From the NCBI GenBank assembly GCA_029204225.1, contig CM055095.1, positions 31,382,936-31,446,935 on the forward strand: a DNA stretch of 64,000 nt, written 5' to 3'. This document shows positions 23,091 to 35,152 of this stretch, in pieces; within the stretch, counting starts at the first letter, position 1; each line of letters begins with the position of its first letter. The notes under the pieces are model-generated. The model saw only the letters and a list, made by a program, of their open reading frames with translations. It had not been told where the DNA came from and made no database searches. Origin of the DNA: Diphasiastrum complanatum. Lineage: Eukaryota > Streptophyta > Lycopodiopsida > Lycopodiales > Lycopodiaceae. The position numbers and the translations under genes are program-made.

Positions 23091-23880
23091 TAGATCTCAA
23101 GTTATTTGAGCCTGATAGGATCTCACACGTGTGGAATCTATTCCCATGTGTGAAAGAATATACATATGTCATTTTTATTAAGTTAGATTGGTTTTAGCTT
23201 GATCTACACTAGTGTGAAATTGACCTTTGAGTAGAATCTTGAAAATGGTCAAATTGGTCAAACTTTTTGTAAATAGATTGGACTTCCATGTGAATGAGTT
23301 ATTACTCACACATGTCAAGATACCATTCACACGTGTGGATAAGCTTCTAGAAGATAAGATAGGAAGATTCCATTAGATCCTATTTTATAGGGAATATTCC
23401 TATAAATGTGGAAGACTAGCTTTTTTGTTTTCTAGCCAAAGAGAATAGTCAACTTTGGGAAATGAGCACATATGGCTCCCATTGGTGGATCTGGATGACT
23501 AGGCACTCTTCACACGTGTGAAGGCCTGCTGGACAGTACACAGCTCGTGGATGTACTTGATTAATAAAGAGATCAACCAAATCAATAACAAGTTGATGTG
23601 ACATTGGCAAATTTAGTTTTGTTGAGATTTCCACATTTGTCTTGAGTTTTGATGAATGAAATGCATTTGTAAGTTAATGTACTTTACTCTCTGTAAATAG
23701 GCCATACAGGTATTGTCCTCCACACGTGTGAGGCTGCCCATCCATGTGTTTGATCATTTGATCCATTGCTCTTGCTTAAATCATAGTGTAAAGCATCTAG
23801 ATCAAGATCTAACATCTAGAACTTGATAGATCTTTGGATTAAGCAATCAATAACTCTTAATGATTGATAGTACAATCAAT
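23091..23880. repeat. LTR-like region with four CACACGTGTG palindromes
   Basis: Non-coding, AT-rich. CACACGTGTG occurs at 23124-23133, 23328-23337, 23511-23520 and 23721-23730, with decayed versions between. The same palindrome sits in the LTRs at 2757-3411, 38759-39581 and 59482-60135, so this is probably LTR sequence of that group, though its ends are not clear. Confidence 0.5.
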
Positions 23881-23884
23881 ATTT

Positions 23885-24410
23885 GTCCTTTTTCTCTGAA
23901 AATTGACATTCATAACAGGTCATTTGGATTAGTATCCAAAAAGTTATGACAAATCTTGATTTGTAGCTTTAGTTTTGCTAGTTTTTCTTTCTTCAGAATT
24001 TTCAGACCTGTTTTGTGATTAATTCGACCTATCAAATCATCTCTAATCATTGCTCTGATACTATAGACTGATAGAGCTTGTTGTTAGCTTTTCAGAGGTA
24101 CTAAATTTTTGTGATTTGGATCAATATTGAGGAAGTCATGATCAAATTAGTGGAGATGGGTCAAACTAGCCAAATTTTTGAAAATTTTCTTGTGGATTTT
24201 TCCAAGTGAGAGAGAATCAATTCAATTTTTCATTCTTGAAGTTCAGTTCCTTTGTAAAGTTTTTTTCAGTTCTTCATTTTAAAGTTTTAGTAGAATCATC
24301 TTTTAAAAAAAAAACTGACCTAACTCTACCTGCGACCAGCCCTAACCCTAAGGACTAAATAAACCAAATTTAAAAAAAAAAAAAAAAAAACCTCACCCCT
24401 CCCTCAGAAC
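23885..24410 (+). repeat. Left arm of large inverted repeat (retroelement leader)
   Basis: Reverse-complement counterpart of about 25265-25770. Shared landmarks are CAGGTCATTTGGATTA, CCTATCAAATCA, GATAGAGCTTGTTGTTAGC, TGGAGATGGGTCA and the AACCCTAA-rich end. Similarity is clear but imperfect over about 500 bp. A degenerate primer-site-like string (GCTCTGATACTATAG) lies in both arms. Confidence 0.8.
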
Positions 24411-24537
24411 TCGCGATTTCACCCTGCAATTTTCTACGATTTCAGAACTCGCGAATGCTACAGACGTAGCTAATGATCGTCCTGCAACCCACCTTTCTTT
24501 GTCTGATAACAGAAGTTGGAGCAAACCGAGTAGTTAA

Positions 24538-24920
24538 GTGACAAGACCGAGAGAGAGGGAATTATGTCAAGATGGATGCTCTTTTGGAAAGGGCGGATCT
24601 ATGCACATGTACAAAAAAGAGAACAACTTCTATGGTAGCGTCGGGTTTTTGCTTTTGTTTGCGTATTCAGATCTAGTTTGCATTCGGGTTGAGGCAATTG
24701 GCAGTGGTGGAAGGCATCAGAAGTTGAATCAGTAAGTTCTGGGGTGGCCTTATCTCTGTGTTTTTGGCTAGCGTGGGAATAATCATTATCTGGTGGTAGA
24801 AGATCCCAGTCTGGCTAAGAGGAACCGTAGAATGTTTGGAGCACTCTTGGGTACTTTGGAGCAATTCAGGAAGGAAGACAGAATGATGTCATCATCTAGG
24901 CTTTTTTTTTTCTTGCGCAG
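24538..24920 (+). other. Sequence between the left arm and the CPN20 fragment, ending in a splice-acceptor-like site
   Basis: No confident coding. A T-run at 24902-24911 followed by TCTTGCGCAG (to 24920) is a textbook plant 3' splice site just before the CPN20-like frame. This suggests that the captured DNA was genomic (intron-bearing), not a spliced copy. Confidence 0.45.
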
Positions 24921-24938
24921 ATCTGATTCATTGCGTAG

Positions 24939-25220
24939 GGGAGAACAAAAGGCTCAGGAATCAAAACGATTGGCGATACTATTGTATACTCAAGATATGC
25001 TGGAACTGAAGTGCAATTCAATGGCGCTGATCATCTTTTGCTAAAAGAAGATGACATTGTTGGGCTTCTTTCTGGTGATGACATCAAAGATTTGAAGCCA
25101 ATCAATGAGAGGGTTCTTATCAAAGTTGCTGAAGCCGAGGGAAAATCTGCAGGAGGTGTATTGCTCACTGAAACAGCTAAAGAGAAACCCGTGATTGGGA
25201 CGGTAGTCGTTGTTGGATAA
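24939..25220 (+). pseudogene. Fragment of plastid co-chaperonin 20 (CPN20-type, tandem Cpn10)
   Basis: CPN20 is the plant plastid co-chaperonin with two Cpn10 domains, partner of the Cpn60 ring in folding. Seen in frame: GDTIVYSRYAGTEVQFNG, then LLLKEDDIVGLLSGDDIKDL, then KPINERVLIKVAEAEGKS and AGGVLLTETAKEKPVIGTVV. This is the end of the first Cpn10 domain, the linker and the start of the second domain. It stops at 25218-25220 just where the second domain should continue. Upstream the match is frameshifted (VGE-like near 24936). At about 90 codons against roughly 250 for the family, it is a gene fragment. It lies between the two arms of a large inverted repeat. Confidence 0.85.
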
Positions 25221-25264
25221 CTCTAATAATGACCAGCGCACTATCACGTATAAATGCGTGAAGG

Positions 25265-25770
25265 AGGAGAGAGAGGGAGCGAGAGAATTAGGGTTAGGCT
25301 AGGTCGCGTAGGTTAGGGCTGTAGGTAGGTAGGGTAAGGTTTGGTTTTTTTTAAATCAAACTTTAAATTGAAGAAATCGAAAAAAATTTACAAAGGACAT
25401 GAAACTTCAGAATTGAAAACTGAAGTGCTTCTCTCTCACTTGGAAAGATTTCACAAAAAAATTTCAAAATTCTAGCAATTCTGACCCATCTCCACAAATT
25501 TGATCATAACTTTCTCAATATTGATCTAAATCAAACAAACTCAGTAGCTTTGAAAAGCTAACAACAAGCTCTATCAGGCTATAGTATCAGATCAATGATT
25601 GAATGTGATTTGATAGGTCAAATTAACAATAGAACAGGACTAAAAATTTTGAAGAAAGAAAACTAACAAAACTAGAGCTAGGAATCAAGAATTGTCACAA
25701 CTTTTTGGATATTAATCCAAATGACCTGCCATATGGATTATATCAAAGCTAAGACAATGCTTTAAAATCC
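25265..25770 (-). repeat. Right arm of the large inverted repeat
   Basis: Inverted copy of 23885-24410. It continues on its right into leader sequence that reaches a primer-binding site and LTR at 26116-26667, so the arm is part of a minus-strand retroelement leader. Confidence 0.8.
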
Positions 25771-26115
25771 TATGGAAAGAAACTTGAAATAAAAACTCAG
25801 ATCAAATATGAGAAATTCAAATCAAGTGGAAGCAAAATTCTAGTCACCTATATTGACAGCTTTTGGTAAAAGTGCAATAACTTTTGCATCTCTTATCCAA
25901 ATGCCTTGAAAATTGGTGCAAATTAAAGCTAAAACAAAGCTCTACACAGGTATTGAATGAAATTAATAATAATAAACGAAATTGAATGCTAAAAATTTGT
26001 CTGAACAGAACAAAAAATTTCAAAGTTAAAAATTAGCAAAAAGAAAGCTACAAAAACAATAAACTCATCAAATCTAATGGAATTCACACAGAATCATCAT
26101 GAATCATGGACCTAT
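25771..26115 (-). other. Leader of a minus-strand retroelement, non-coding
   Basis: AT-rich, no reading frame. It connects the inverted-repeat arm to the primer site. Nothing else seen. Confidence 0.5.
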
Positions 26116-26667
26116 GCTCTAATACCAAGAAATGTCATGTGCCAAATCTAAGCAAATAGAAATTACAATGGAAGTAAAGCTAAGAGCAAGAAAAGTACAA
26201 AACATTCAAGATAGCATATCCATAGAAAGCTAGAAACAATGAGATCTCAATGAAATCACATTAGAAATGAAAAGAAGAGTACAAAGCAATGTAAATGAGC
26301 ATGGATTCATGTAGATAGGGCACATGAGACCTAGCAATGGAGATCCCTATGGCTCACATTCACAAGGAAGCTAGAAGCTCTCACTTGCAAATGAGCCAAA
26401 AGATTCACAAAATGATGTCTCTTGCCTAGTTATAGACAATGCTCTCACTTAACTAAACTTAAATATCTTGAGGGATAGTTAGCCCTGGTTAAGTACTATT
26501 TAGGCTACATTGGGCCCTTGTTGGCCTATTATCCTAATTAATTACTTTGGAGGGCCTTAAGAGGGAACCGCCTTGTTCTTAAGGCTAATAGCTCCTTTTG
26601 GGCCTACAAAGCTTACACTGGATATTATATTGCCTTGAAAAGCACTGATGTACTAAAAGTACATGAC
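26116..26667 (-). repeat. Primer site and 5' LTR of a minus-strand retroelement
   Basis: GCTCTAATACCA (26116-26127) is the reverse complement of a one-base variant of the tRNA-Met site. The LTR at 26133-26667 starts TGTCATGT and ends ACATGACA, an exact 8 bp terminal inverted repeat; 535 bp. Confidence 0.8.
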
Positions 26668-27169
26668 AGGACGAGCCACTGCTAGCTTCTTGAAAAAATC
26701 AAAAAAATGAGACCAAGTGAATTTCTTGAGTGTACCTGCTAGGTTTCATGTCTGATAAAGCACTTTGCTTAGTTCTGGGACTCCACAATATAGATAATAT
26801 GCTGCCTGATAGCTTATGCGAGTGGTGGTCTTCTTTTTTTCTTTTTTTTTGAAAGAAGATAAATTCCTTGCAATCGATTGCAAGAATAAGTGATGCTAGC
26901 TTCAAACCGTAAGATAATTATTGTTTTGGGACATGATTATCACTGGTCATGCACGTTGTGTGAGGTAGATTTGCGAGAATTCATACCTAAACTATACTAA
27001 GAAGTATTGAGTGTTAAACATGCAGGCAATTCAACAGAAAATGGTGTAAAAAATGAATTAAAAAAAAATGAACATTATCACAAAACAACAGAAATTACAG
27101 ACATGCAGGCACACAAACATAACACACAATCAATCAATACATGTCTAAGGAATAGCAGGGCTCATGATA
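26668..27169. other. No gene seen
   Basis: AT-rich DNA between the LTR ending at 26667 and the gypsy integrase end. It contains poly-A/T runs only. Confidence 0.5.
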
Positions 27170-29100
27170 TCACCGTAATCTACTCTCGTTCACTATCGTG
27201 TCCAGAGGAATGCCTTCGAGGGTTTTAAGTTTAGCATAGCCCGATGCAAAGATCTGATCAATGATATAGGGACCTTGGCCAGTAAACTTAAGTTTGCCCT
27301 TATGTACTTTCATTTGATAGAGAAGAACTCTATCTCCTTCTTTAAATTCCTTCAACTTAATATGGCGGTCATGCCAATCTTGTTGACGTCTTTTGTGCAC
27401 TTGTTGTGCATACACACTAATGACTCTTGTTTCGCAAAGCTTATGGAATAGCCTATGGGCAAGGATCTGACTTTCGTCTAGTTTCAAACCGTAGGCTATT
27501 CGTAAAGATGGGACGTAGAATTCTACAGGCATCACGGCCTCTTGTCCATACGTGAGTTGGAATGGTGTCATACCAGTGGCCTTTTTGGGTGTTGTTCGAT
27601 ACGCCCATAAAGCGGCATGTAATTTGAACTCCCAATCCGACCGAATGGCTTCCACCATCTTCATGGGGATTTCGCACAGCAAGTGTTCAATTACTGTGTT
27701 CATTGTAGATAAGTGCGCATTGGGCAAGTTTTGACATTGTCGGATCTAGCACCCCCGTTGTTAAAAACTCTGTGATGTCTTTGGCCCTCATGGGGGTACA
27801 GTCAACTTGGAAGACTATTGCATCAAGTAGGTCATCATTGATGTCCTCCGTTGGTTTCTCATTACTCGGTATTCTGGATAGATGATCAGCAACAAAATGT
27901 TGTGATCCCTTGTGCACAACAATACGAAATTTGAATTCTTGTAGTAATAGCAACCAACGTGTTATTCTACCTGTTGTGCAAGTTTTGTTCACGAGGTAAA
28001 GTAACGCTTAATGATCTGTGAAAAATACAAAAGGGTCTACCTAGAAGATAATGTCGAAACTTCTGGATGGCATAAATCATTGGCAATGCTTCCCTCTCGG
28101 TTGTGGTGTAGTTCATCTCTGCAGATGTTAATTGCCTACTAAGGAAACGAATTGGATAGTCCTTCTTGTACTCTCCGGGTTGAGTTAGCACTGCACGGCG
28201 TGTTTGATTTCTTGGAAGGCCTTTCTTTGTTCATCCATCTACTTAGGAGTTACGGTTACTCTATATATCCATCGTGCTTTACTAGCAAAATCGCGAATAT
28301 GGCAATGATAGTGATTAGCGTGACCCATAAAACAATAAGTGTCTCGGACCGTTTTAGGTTCTGGCCTCTCAACGATGACTTTGATCTTATCTGGGTCGGT
28401 GGCAATCCCATTGCACAATACAATGTGACCAAGTACGACGTCGTGGGTGACCCATATCTGACATTTTTCAGGATTAAGAGAAATACCATACCTCTGGCAT
28501 TGTATGAAAATACGTTCGAGTACGGCCAGGTACGTGGATTCTTTCGAGTGCACCCCCAAGGTCATCAAGATAGATCTCAAGGTTGTCACCGGTGAGATCA
28601 TAAAATGTTGCTTGCATGACACGTTGGAAGGTACATGGCGCATTACACAATCCAAATGGCATAACGCGCCAGCAGAAGATGCCCCATTCCGTAGCAATAG
28701 CCATTTTGGGTTGGTCTTCTTTAGAGATAACAACTAAGTTGTATCCAATGAAGCCATCCAGGAAGGAGTAAACTCTATCCCCAGGTGAGTTTTCCAATAT
28801 GGATTCGCCATACGGAATTGGAAAATGATCTCTTTCTGTGAAAGTGTTTAATTTGCGATAGTCGACACATATATGAAGCTTCTCATTCTTCTTTGAGACC
28901 ACAACGATAGGTGATACCCAATCTGTACGTTCCACCTCGTAGATGAAACCTACCTCCAAGAGCTTTTGGAGTTCTTCTTTGATGCATGCTCTGTAGATCG
29001 GATTACAACGATAAGGTCTACTGGCATGGGGTTTAGCATCCTTCTTTAATGGGATTCTATGCACGGCAACCGAGGGATCTACCCCCTTCATGTCCTTGAC
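27170..29100 (-). pseudogene. Gypsy element I: reverse transcriptase, RNase H, integrase C-terminus
   Basis: Minus strand. Frame 29091-28474 is reverse transcriptase: IPLKKDAKPHASRPYRCNP, VSPIVVVSKKNEKLHICVDY, MPFGLCNAPCTFQRVM, and the catalytic IYLDD at about 28561-28572. Frames 28733-28239, 28191-27967 and 27992-27687 carry the thumb and connection, RNase H (TTTEREALPMIYAIQKFRHYL) and the HFVADHLSR end. Integrase then appears only as its C-terminus (27727-27170: GMTPFQLTYGQEAVMPVEF, FKEGDRVLLYQMKVHKGKL); zinc finger and catalytic core are deleted. Several frameshifts. The IYLDDLG motif links it with gypsy H. Confidence 0.88.
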
Positions 29101-30785
29101 ACTCTATATCTACCATCTTGAACTCTAAGGATAGATCTATCTTGATTTTTTCAATACCATCAACACTATTTCCACTAATGATGATGTCATCTACATAAAT
29201 GAGTAAAAGTACATTACCAACATCATCAAACTTAATGTAAAGAGTGGGATCATATTCACTTTGAACAAAAGAAAGTGAAATAAGATAGCAATGTAATCTT
29301 GAATTCCAAGATCTCGAGGCTTGCTTCAAGCCATAGATGCTTCTTTGGAGATGGCATACTTTGTCCTCCATTCCATGTTTGATGAACCCTTGTGGTTGCT
29401 CCATATAGATATCCTCTTCCAAAAAACCATTCAAGAAAGCATTAGAGACATCCGTTTGACATAGGATCCATCCAAAATGTGATGCAAGTGCAATGATTAG
29501 CCTTATTGTGACCATCTTGGCCACGGGTGCAAAAGTTTCCTCATAGTCTATCCCTCTCTCTTGAGCATAACCTTTTGCAACTAATCTTGCTTTATGTTTG
29601 TTAACACTCCCATTTGCATTCAACTTAAGCTTGAAGACCCACTTGCATCCTATTACATTCCTTTGAGGTCTATCAACAAGCAACCAACTTTCATTCTCAA
29701 TCAAGGCATTATACTCATCCGACATAGCTTTATACCATTCTTTGGAGTCCAATGCATCTTCAAAATTAGATGGTTCTTCAAAACTAGATAAAGCATAAGA
29801 AGTGGATGATATACCCTCAACTTGCTGCTCTTTGCCTTGATATGTGAGCCTTGATGGCTCCACTTTTTCCCTTGAAGATCTCCTTGGTGTGATAGGTGGG
29901 TTTGGTGCTTGCTCCTCCATGAGCTCCTCCTCGAAATCAAGATCTTGCTCACCGGCCATCTTCTTCTTGATTGTTGGAGCACTTGAGTCTTCTTCAAGCA
30001 TATGCATATGATGTTCATCAAATAAAACATCCCTTGAAACAACAAATTTGTTCAAGGATGGGAGATAGATTTTGTAGCCCTTGTTTGAGCTTGCATATCC
30101 AAGCATGATCCCTCTTGTGGAAGATGGATCCTCCTTGGTTCTTGTTTCCAATGGCACATGCACATAACATATACATCCAAAAACTTTCAAGTGATTAAGA
30201 TTGGGTTTCTTTTCGTACAACATCTCATAAGGAGTTTTGCCTTCAATTGCTTTGCAAGACACCCTATTCATCAAGTAGTTTGCACATACAAGAGATTCAC
30301 CCCAAAAGGATTTGGGCAAACAAGCATCCAATCTTAAAGCCTTAGAACATTCACATAATGTTCTATTCCTTCTTTCAGCAACTCTATTTTGTTGAGGAGT
30401 GTAAGGACAAGAAGTCTCTTTCTTGATCCCTTCCTCCTCACAAAAGGCCTTGAACTCATTGGAGATAAATTCTCCACCATTGTCACTTCTAAGAATCTTG
30501 ATGCTATGATTATGATGCTTTTCCACAAACAACTTGAACTTTACAAAAGTATCAAATACTTGAGATTTGAAGGAAAGTAAGAACACCCAACAATATCTTG
30601 AGTAGTCATCAATGAAGGTTAAAAACATGGATGAACCTCCATTAGATTTGGTGCTAGCAATGTGCACATCCGAGTGTATGAATTCAAGAGGATGAGATGA
30701 CTTTGTGATGGAGTTAGAAAACACCTTCTTATGTGTCTTGGATAAAGCACAAGTTTCACAAACCTTGTCTTCCTTCCCAATAGAC
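29100..30785 (-). pseudogene. Copia element J: integrase and reverse transcriptase, truncated both ends
   Basis: Minus-strand frame open from 30724 to the junction near 29100. Integrase core (FIHSDVH, RSDNGGEF, QQNRVAERRNR) and tail (VFGCICYVHVP, MLGYASSNKGYKIY), then reverse transcriptase with CKWVFKLKLNANG, DVSNAFLNG and YVDDIIIS (about 29185-29196). At about 29103 it switches within one frame to gypsy I sequence. At the right, ETCALSKTHK, the end of the pre-integrase finger, is still readable, but at about 30785 the sequence breaks to an unrelated N-terminus (MAEETSNQAANPGAP..., 30869-30790). RNase H and LTRs are missing. Confidence 0.87.
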
Positions 30786-30789
30786 CTTG

Positions 30790-33213
30790 GTCGCCGTACT
30801 CAATTGCTGACAAATCACCATATAAGATGGTGCACCTGGATTTGCAGCTTGATTTGAAGTTTCTTCAGCCATCTTGATATATCTATCCTGGAAATTACTT
30901 AATTTAGGTTAATATCATATTAACTTATAGTGAAGTACAGTTGACCAGAAAACTGACTGAAATTGACTCCAACATGGTCAAATCACTATTTTTAGTCAAT
31001 TTCATAGATATTACAAGAAACTAGAAAAAACTAAAAATTTTGAGTTTTCGCACTTTTAATTGATTTATTTTTTTTAATATTTTACGTTTTCTAAAAATTC
31101 ATAAAAAATCATTGTCAGTTATTAAGCAATCGAAATCAAAAGTTCGATTCACTATTCGATTCTAAATTTTACTACATTAATGTCCATCAAGCATGCAAGA
31201 CATGCGACATTAAACTGATTTTTCACATTTACGGAATTTTACGTAAAATCAACTTCTACGGAAATTGTTAGTTATAAAATCCAGTTTTGTATCTAACAGT
31301 CAAAGTACATGCGTATAACCACTCAAACCAGATCTAAACCCCTCATGCATGTCAGAATACTCTAAGAATCCTCATGCAGACATTCCATGCAAGTACAGTA
31401 CTTCAAAAATAGGAAATTGACATGCATGCAATCAGAACAATTGGAAATTCTACCAATTTTGCTCACAAAATTGCAAAACTTCAGGTGATCATATCTTTGG
31501 CTACAGGACACCAAATTAAGTGTTGTAAAGCTTTGTACATAAGGAGACCTAGTGAACAAGACACTTGCCACGTCAGCTTGCCACATAGGATTCACACGTT
31601 CGAGTTCAGAATAGCCAAATAACCTGTAGGAGGACGCACTTGTTCAAGGCCAATCAGCATAAAAACTTGCAAACACTCAACCAAGCCTAAAAGTGATGAT
31701 CTAAGAGTTCCACGAAGCCTTCATACAGATCTTAAGAAGCAGTATGGGCTGAGAACCATGAATTCTTGATTTCTAGAAGTCAAAATTGCTACAAACTTGA
31801 TGGAATTGAAACATAAGCCTCCACCCATCAATTTACAGGTCTGATAGCTTGCTGGGAAGGTAAAAAGGATAACAAATCATGCTGTAAAAAATCCAAAATG
31901 ATTCCCTTATGGATTTAGAGAAATCCATCCCCCAAAATTCACCAATATTGGTCAATTTTTTACTTCTTACAAACCCAATTGCTGGAATTCTTGGCTCTAT
32001 CTTCTAGGAAAGCTTCAAAAGACTATGATTCATCTTTTTCCACTTCAATTGATGTTCAACAACCTCCTACCATCCAATTTCATGAAAAAACAAGCAAAAA
32101 TCATGAATTTTAGCCCTTTCTTGGTTTTTTCACCATGCCCAATTGGAAATTAATGGCATGAACGTTTTTCAAATCCACATGCAATCTAAAATATAGATTT
32201 ATAACCAACCAATTGATCTGAACTTGCTGAATTTTGAATTCTACCCTCCATTTTGTGTCAAAATCATGGAAAACAAGCCAAATTTGGCCTCAAAAGAGCC
32301 TAGAATCTGTTGGAGGGTAGAAGGCTGATAACTTTTTGTCCTCTTTCAGGAAACCTTCGTCGAGTTGTAGACACCTTTGACTTTGATCACAGAACCTTCA
32401 ATTTGAAAGGCAAATAATCTTTCCCAGCAGATTTCCAGAAACATCATAAAAACCATCATAAAAAAATACCAAAAAATCACCAAAACCCTAAAAATACAGA
32501 AAAAGAACATTTGCCTGATTCATTGTGCATAGGTGTGATTCAGATCTATCTACTGCCAGGTCGGCGAAGAATAATATCAGAAATAGAAGGTTTTCTTAGA
32601 AGATCAATTGTCATATTGTCATATTTTTGTCAAAGAAGTCTCTTTTTTGCAAAAATACCAGTATTACTTTATTTATAGTAAAATACTATTTTTGAGTTCG
32701 GCGAACATTCTTCCTCTTTAGATCATAGAAAATCTTGATTTTTACAGTCGCCAAACTACACAAATTGTGTTTTTGTGTGTCAGAAACCTTTGTCGGGTTT
32801 ACCCTAGTTTTATCTGTGTAGATTTTCAATCTGAGAGTTTGGCGAAGGTTATTTTCATAGAAATTGTCCAAAAAACCTGATCATAGAGTTTTTTTTTCTT
32901 CCAAAAATAGCACTGCTAAACTTTCGCCAAGTGAATCTTCGTCTAGAGAACCTTTGCTAGTTCTATTTTTAGGTTTTGATTTTCCAGATCAAGTCTCTGT
33001 CAAAATTTGGGTCAAATCTGATACAGTCTGATTTTGATTCTAAGAAATTTTTCATTTTTGAGAAGTATCGATTGATTGAATTTTGAAATCTTTTTTACAA
33101 TATAGAAATCTGATTCTTGCCAAGTGGAATAGATCTAGCAAATCTGATCTAAGATAGCTTTGATTGAAAATCTAGATCCAAACTCGTTTTCTTCTTGATT
33201 TGAATCTGTGAAG
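30790..33213. other. Long non-coding stretch, possible LTR/leader of gypsy H
   Basis: About 2.4 kb with no recognisable protein. Short motifs of the type GGCGAA(G/C) recur between 32330 and 32940. It lies upstream of the gypsy H gag, so it should include the 5' LTR and leader of H, but I found neither a clear primer site nor LTR ends. Confidence 0.4.
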
Positions 33214-34620
33214 ATGGCTGCCCCTGGAGGTGCTCCTCAGAAGTCAATCCAATCATTGTTAGAAGAGCACCCCATTTGGATCTACCCAAATACAATGGAT
33301 TAATAGATCCAGTTAGATTTCTTCATATCTATGCTGAATCTTGTGAAGTCTATGGCAAAAATTTTTCCCAAGATAAACTTAAGCTTTTTCCTATGGCCTT
33401 AATAGACGCAACACAATATTGGTACTATAATCATGATGAAACTGAGCGTACGGATTGGGAGATTGTTAAACGAGCCCTTATCACACGGTTAAAACCTCAA
33501 AAGTTTATGGAAGATCCTTTCATACTTTTAAGTAAATTTAAAATGGAAAAGCGGGAAATGGTTCAAGATTACATTGAACAGGTGAAACGCCTCAGATCTG
33601 ATGCGAACCTGAGCTGATTAACGAAAATGCCATGATTATGTAATTTTTGTCAAGTCTATCTAAAAGGATCAGACATGAACTGAAATGCCATAATGAGTAC
33701 GCAATGTTGCAGAATGCTATGGATGATGCAATTTGGGAGGAGGATGAAAATTCAGACGATGAGCCGAATATCAGTATGTTGCCTTATACGGCAGGGCAGA
33801 CCACTACGACATCCACCACTATTGCATCAACGAATGTCAATGCTACTGCATATATGATGCTCAATGAATTCGAGAAACTCGGGAAGAACCAGCAAAAATA
33901 GATGGAAAAGTTGCAGTTGCAATTTGATGAAAAGATCAAAGCCCTTGGAAGATTTCCATGGACAAGCGAACAAGGAACCTGAGAAGTTTGCAAAAACTTT
34001 TCTTACCAAGGAAAATGTCTGGTGTTCTATTTGTACAAGAAATCACACAGTGAATGAGTGTCCTCAATTGAGAATATGAATGAAAATCAGTATATGCCAT
34101 TTGTGAAATTTGCCTGATTATGAGACTGCTTTTTGCAACTTCAATCCTCGGATAATTCAGCAACGGTACACCCAAAGGGGATATCGAGAACCACAGTATG
34201 GAGGAAATCTAACAGCTACACCTCGACAATCTGCTCTTGGATACCCGGAATGTTTAGCCTTACCTGCCCCACCAAAGCACCTTGCTCCTCCTGCCAATTT
34301 GATAGAACCAGAACCGTACAGAAGTGCCGAGCAATGGAACTATGGTAATGATCAAGAAGGTGGATCTTCATAACAGTATGCTATTTATACTGCCGCGCAA
34401 CAACAATCATCTAGAAACTGGACCAGAGCACCACTTGGATGCTTTTCATGTGGAGAAAATCACAGAGTTGCAGAATGTCCAAATAAAAGAAAATTTGTAC
34501 CATTCTGTCGTGACTGTGGTTATGGGCATTGCTATAAAGACTATCCAACAAGACCAAAGCCACCATCAGCTACAGATTACAATCAAGCGAAGACTAGTAG
34601 CTCAGAATAAACCAAGTGTA
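33214..34620 (+). pseudogene. Gypsy H gag with variant zinc knuckles
   Basis: Starts MAAPGGAPQKSIQSLL, then a frameshift near 33265 into a capsid-like frame (33276-33617: LPKYNGLIDPVRFLHIY, ATQYWYYNHDETERTDWEIV, KFKMEKREMVQDYIEQVKRL), typical of plant gypsy gag. Further frames (33647-33901 and later) are interrupted. At 34440-34482 the knuckle CFSCGENHRVAEC is CX2CX3HX4C, and a second, damaged one follows (CRDCGYGHCYKDY). This shortened spacing is the same as in element F. Confidence 0.8.
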
Positions 34621-34626
34621 CCCTTG

Positions 34627-35091
34627 ATGGTGGTCACCAGAGCACATAAGCAAAAAGAACCGGTAGCAGATCCAGTACCTGCTGATTCTATACCATTAAC
34701 TGATATACCAACAGCATCTGGAGTCTATCCAAATCTTCATGGAAAAAAAAAATATCAGGATATGAGGCAGTGGATTAAACATCTACAAGAAGAAGAGGAG
34801 CTTGAAGCTGCTAAAGCAACAACCGAAGTTCGTTCTTCGCCATTGCAGCCACCAAGAAATTCACATACAGATATGAATGATCAGTTGCATCATCATGAAG
34901 AACCCTTCAAGATGACTGAACCGGAAGCACCACAAACAGAACTGCTCATGAATATTTTGTCTAGTAAGATCAATATTTCATTGGGAGAGTTCCTGAAGTT
35001 GGTGTCAAAAAGCAAAAGACGTCTTAGCACAAAAGTTAGCTCAAGCAGAACCAGAAGTCCATTAGGAGCCACTTTTTTGTGCTGGATTTGA
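34627..35091 (+). pseudogene. Gypsy H gag-protease linker
   Basis: Acidic, Pro-rich frame (MVVTRAHKQKEPVADPVP..., KKKYQDMRQWIKHLQEEEEL) ending at 35091. No catalytic motif. MVVTRAHK-like starts often mark the stretch between gag and protease in plant gypsy elements; this is inference. Confidence 0.55.
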
Positions 35092-35152
35092 AGAATCTAA
35101 TGAAGTACTCCATGTCGGAGCAGCTTGTGAAAGTGAACAAGAGAATATCACC

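Noticed and set aside
24340-24358. CCCTAACCCTAAGG resembling telomere repeats (also near 39660)
   Set aside because: Only about two units, inside a retroelement leader and an LTR; too short for an interstitial telomere.
29057-30724. A genuine chimeric copia-gypsy protein
   Set aside because: Both parts are truncated and lack LTRs; the shared frame is more easily a chance result of a deletion. Kept as a low-interest finding only.
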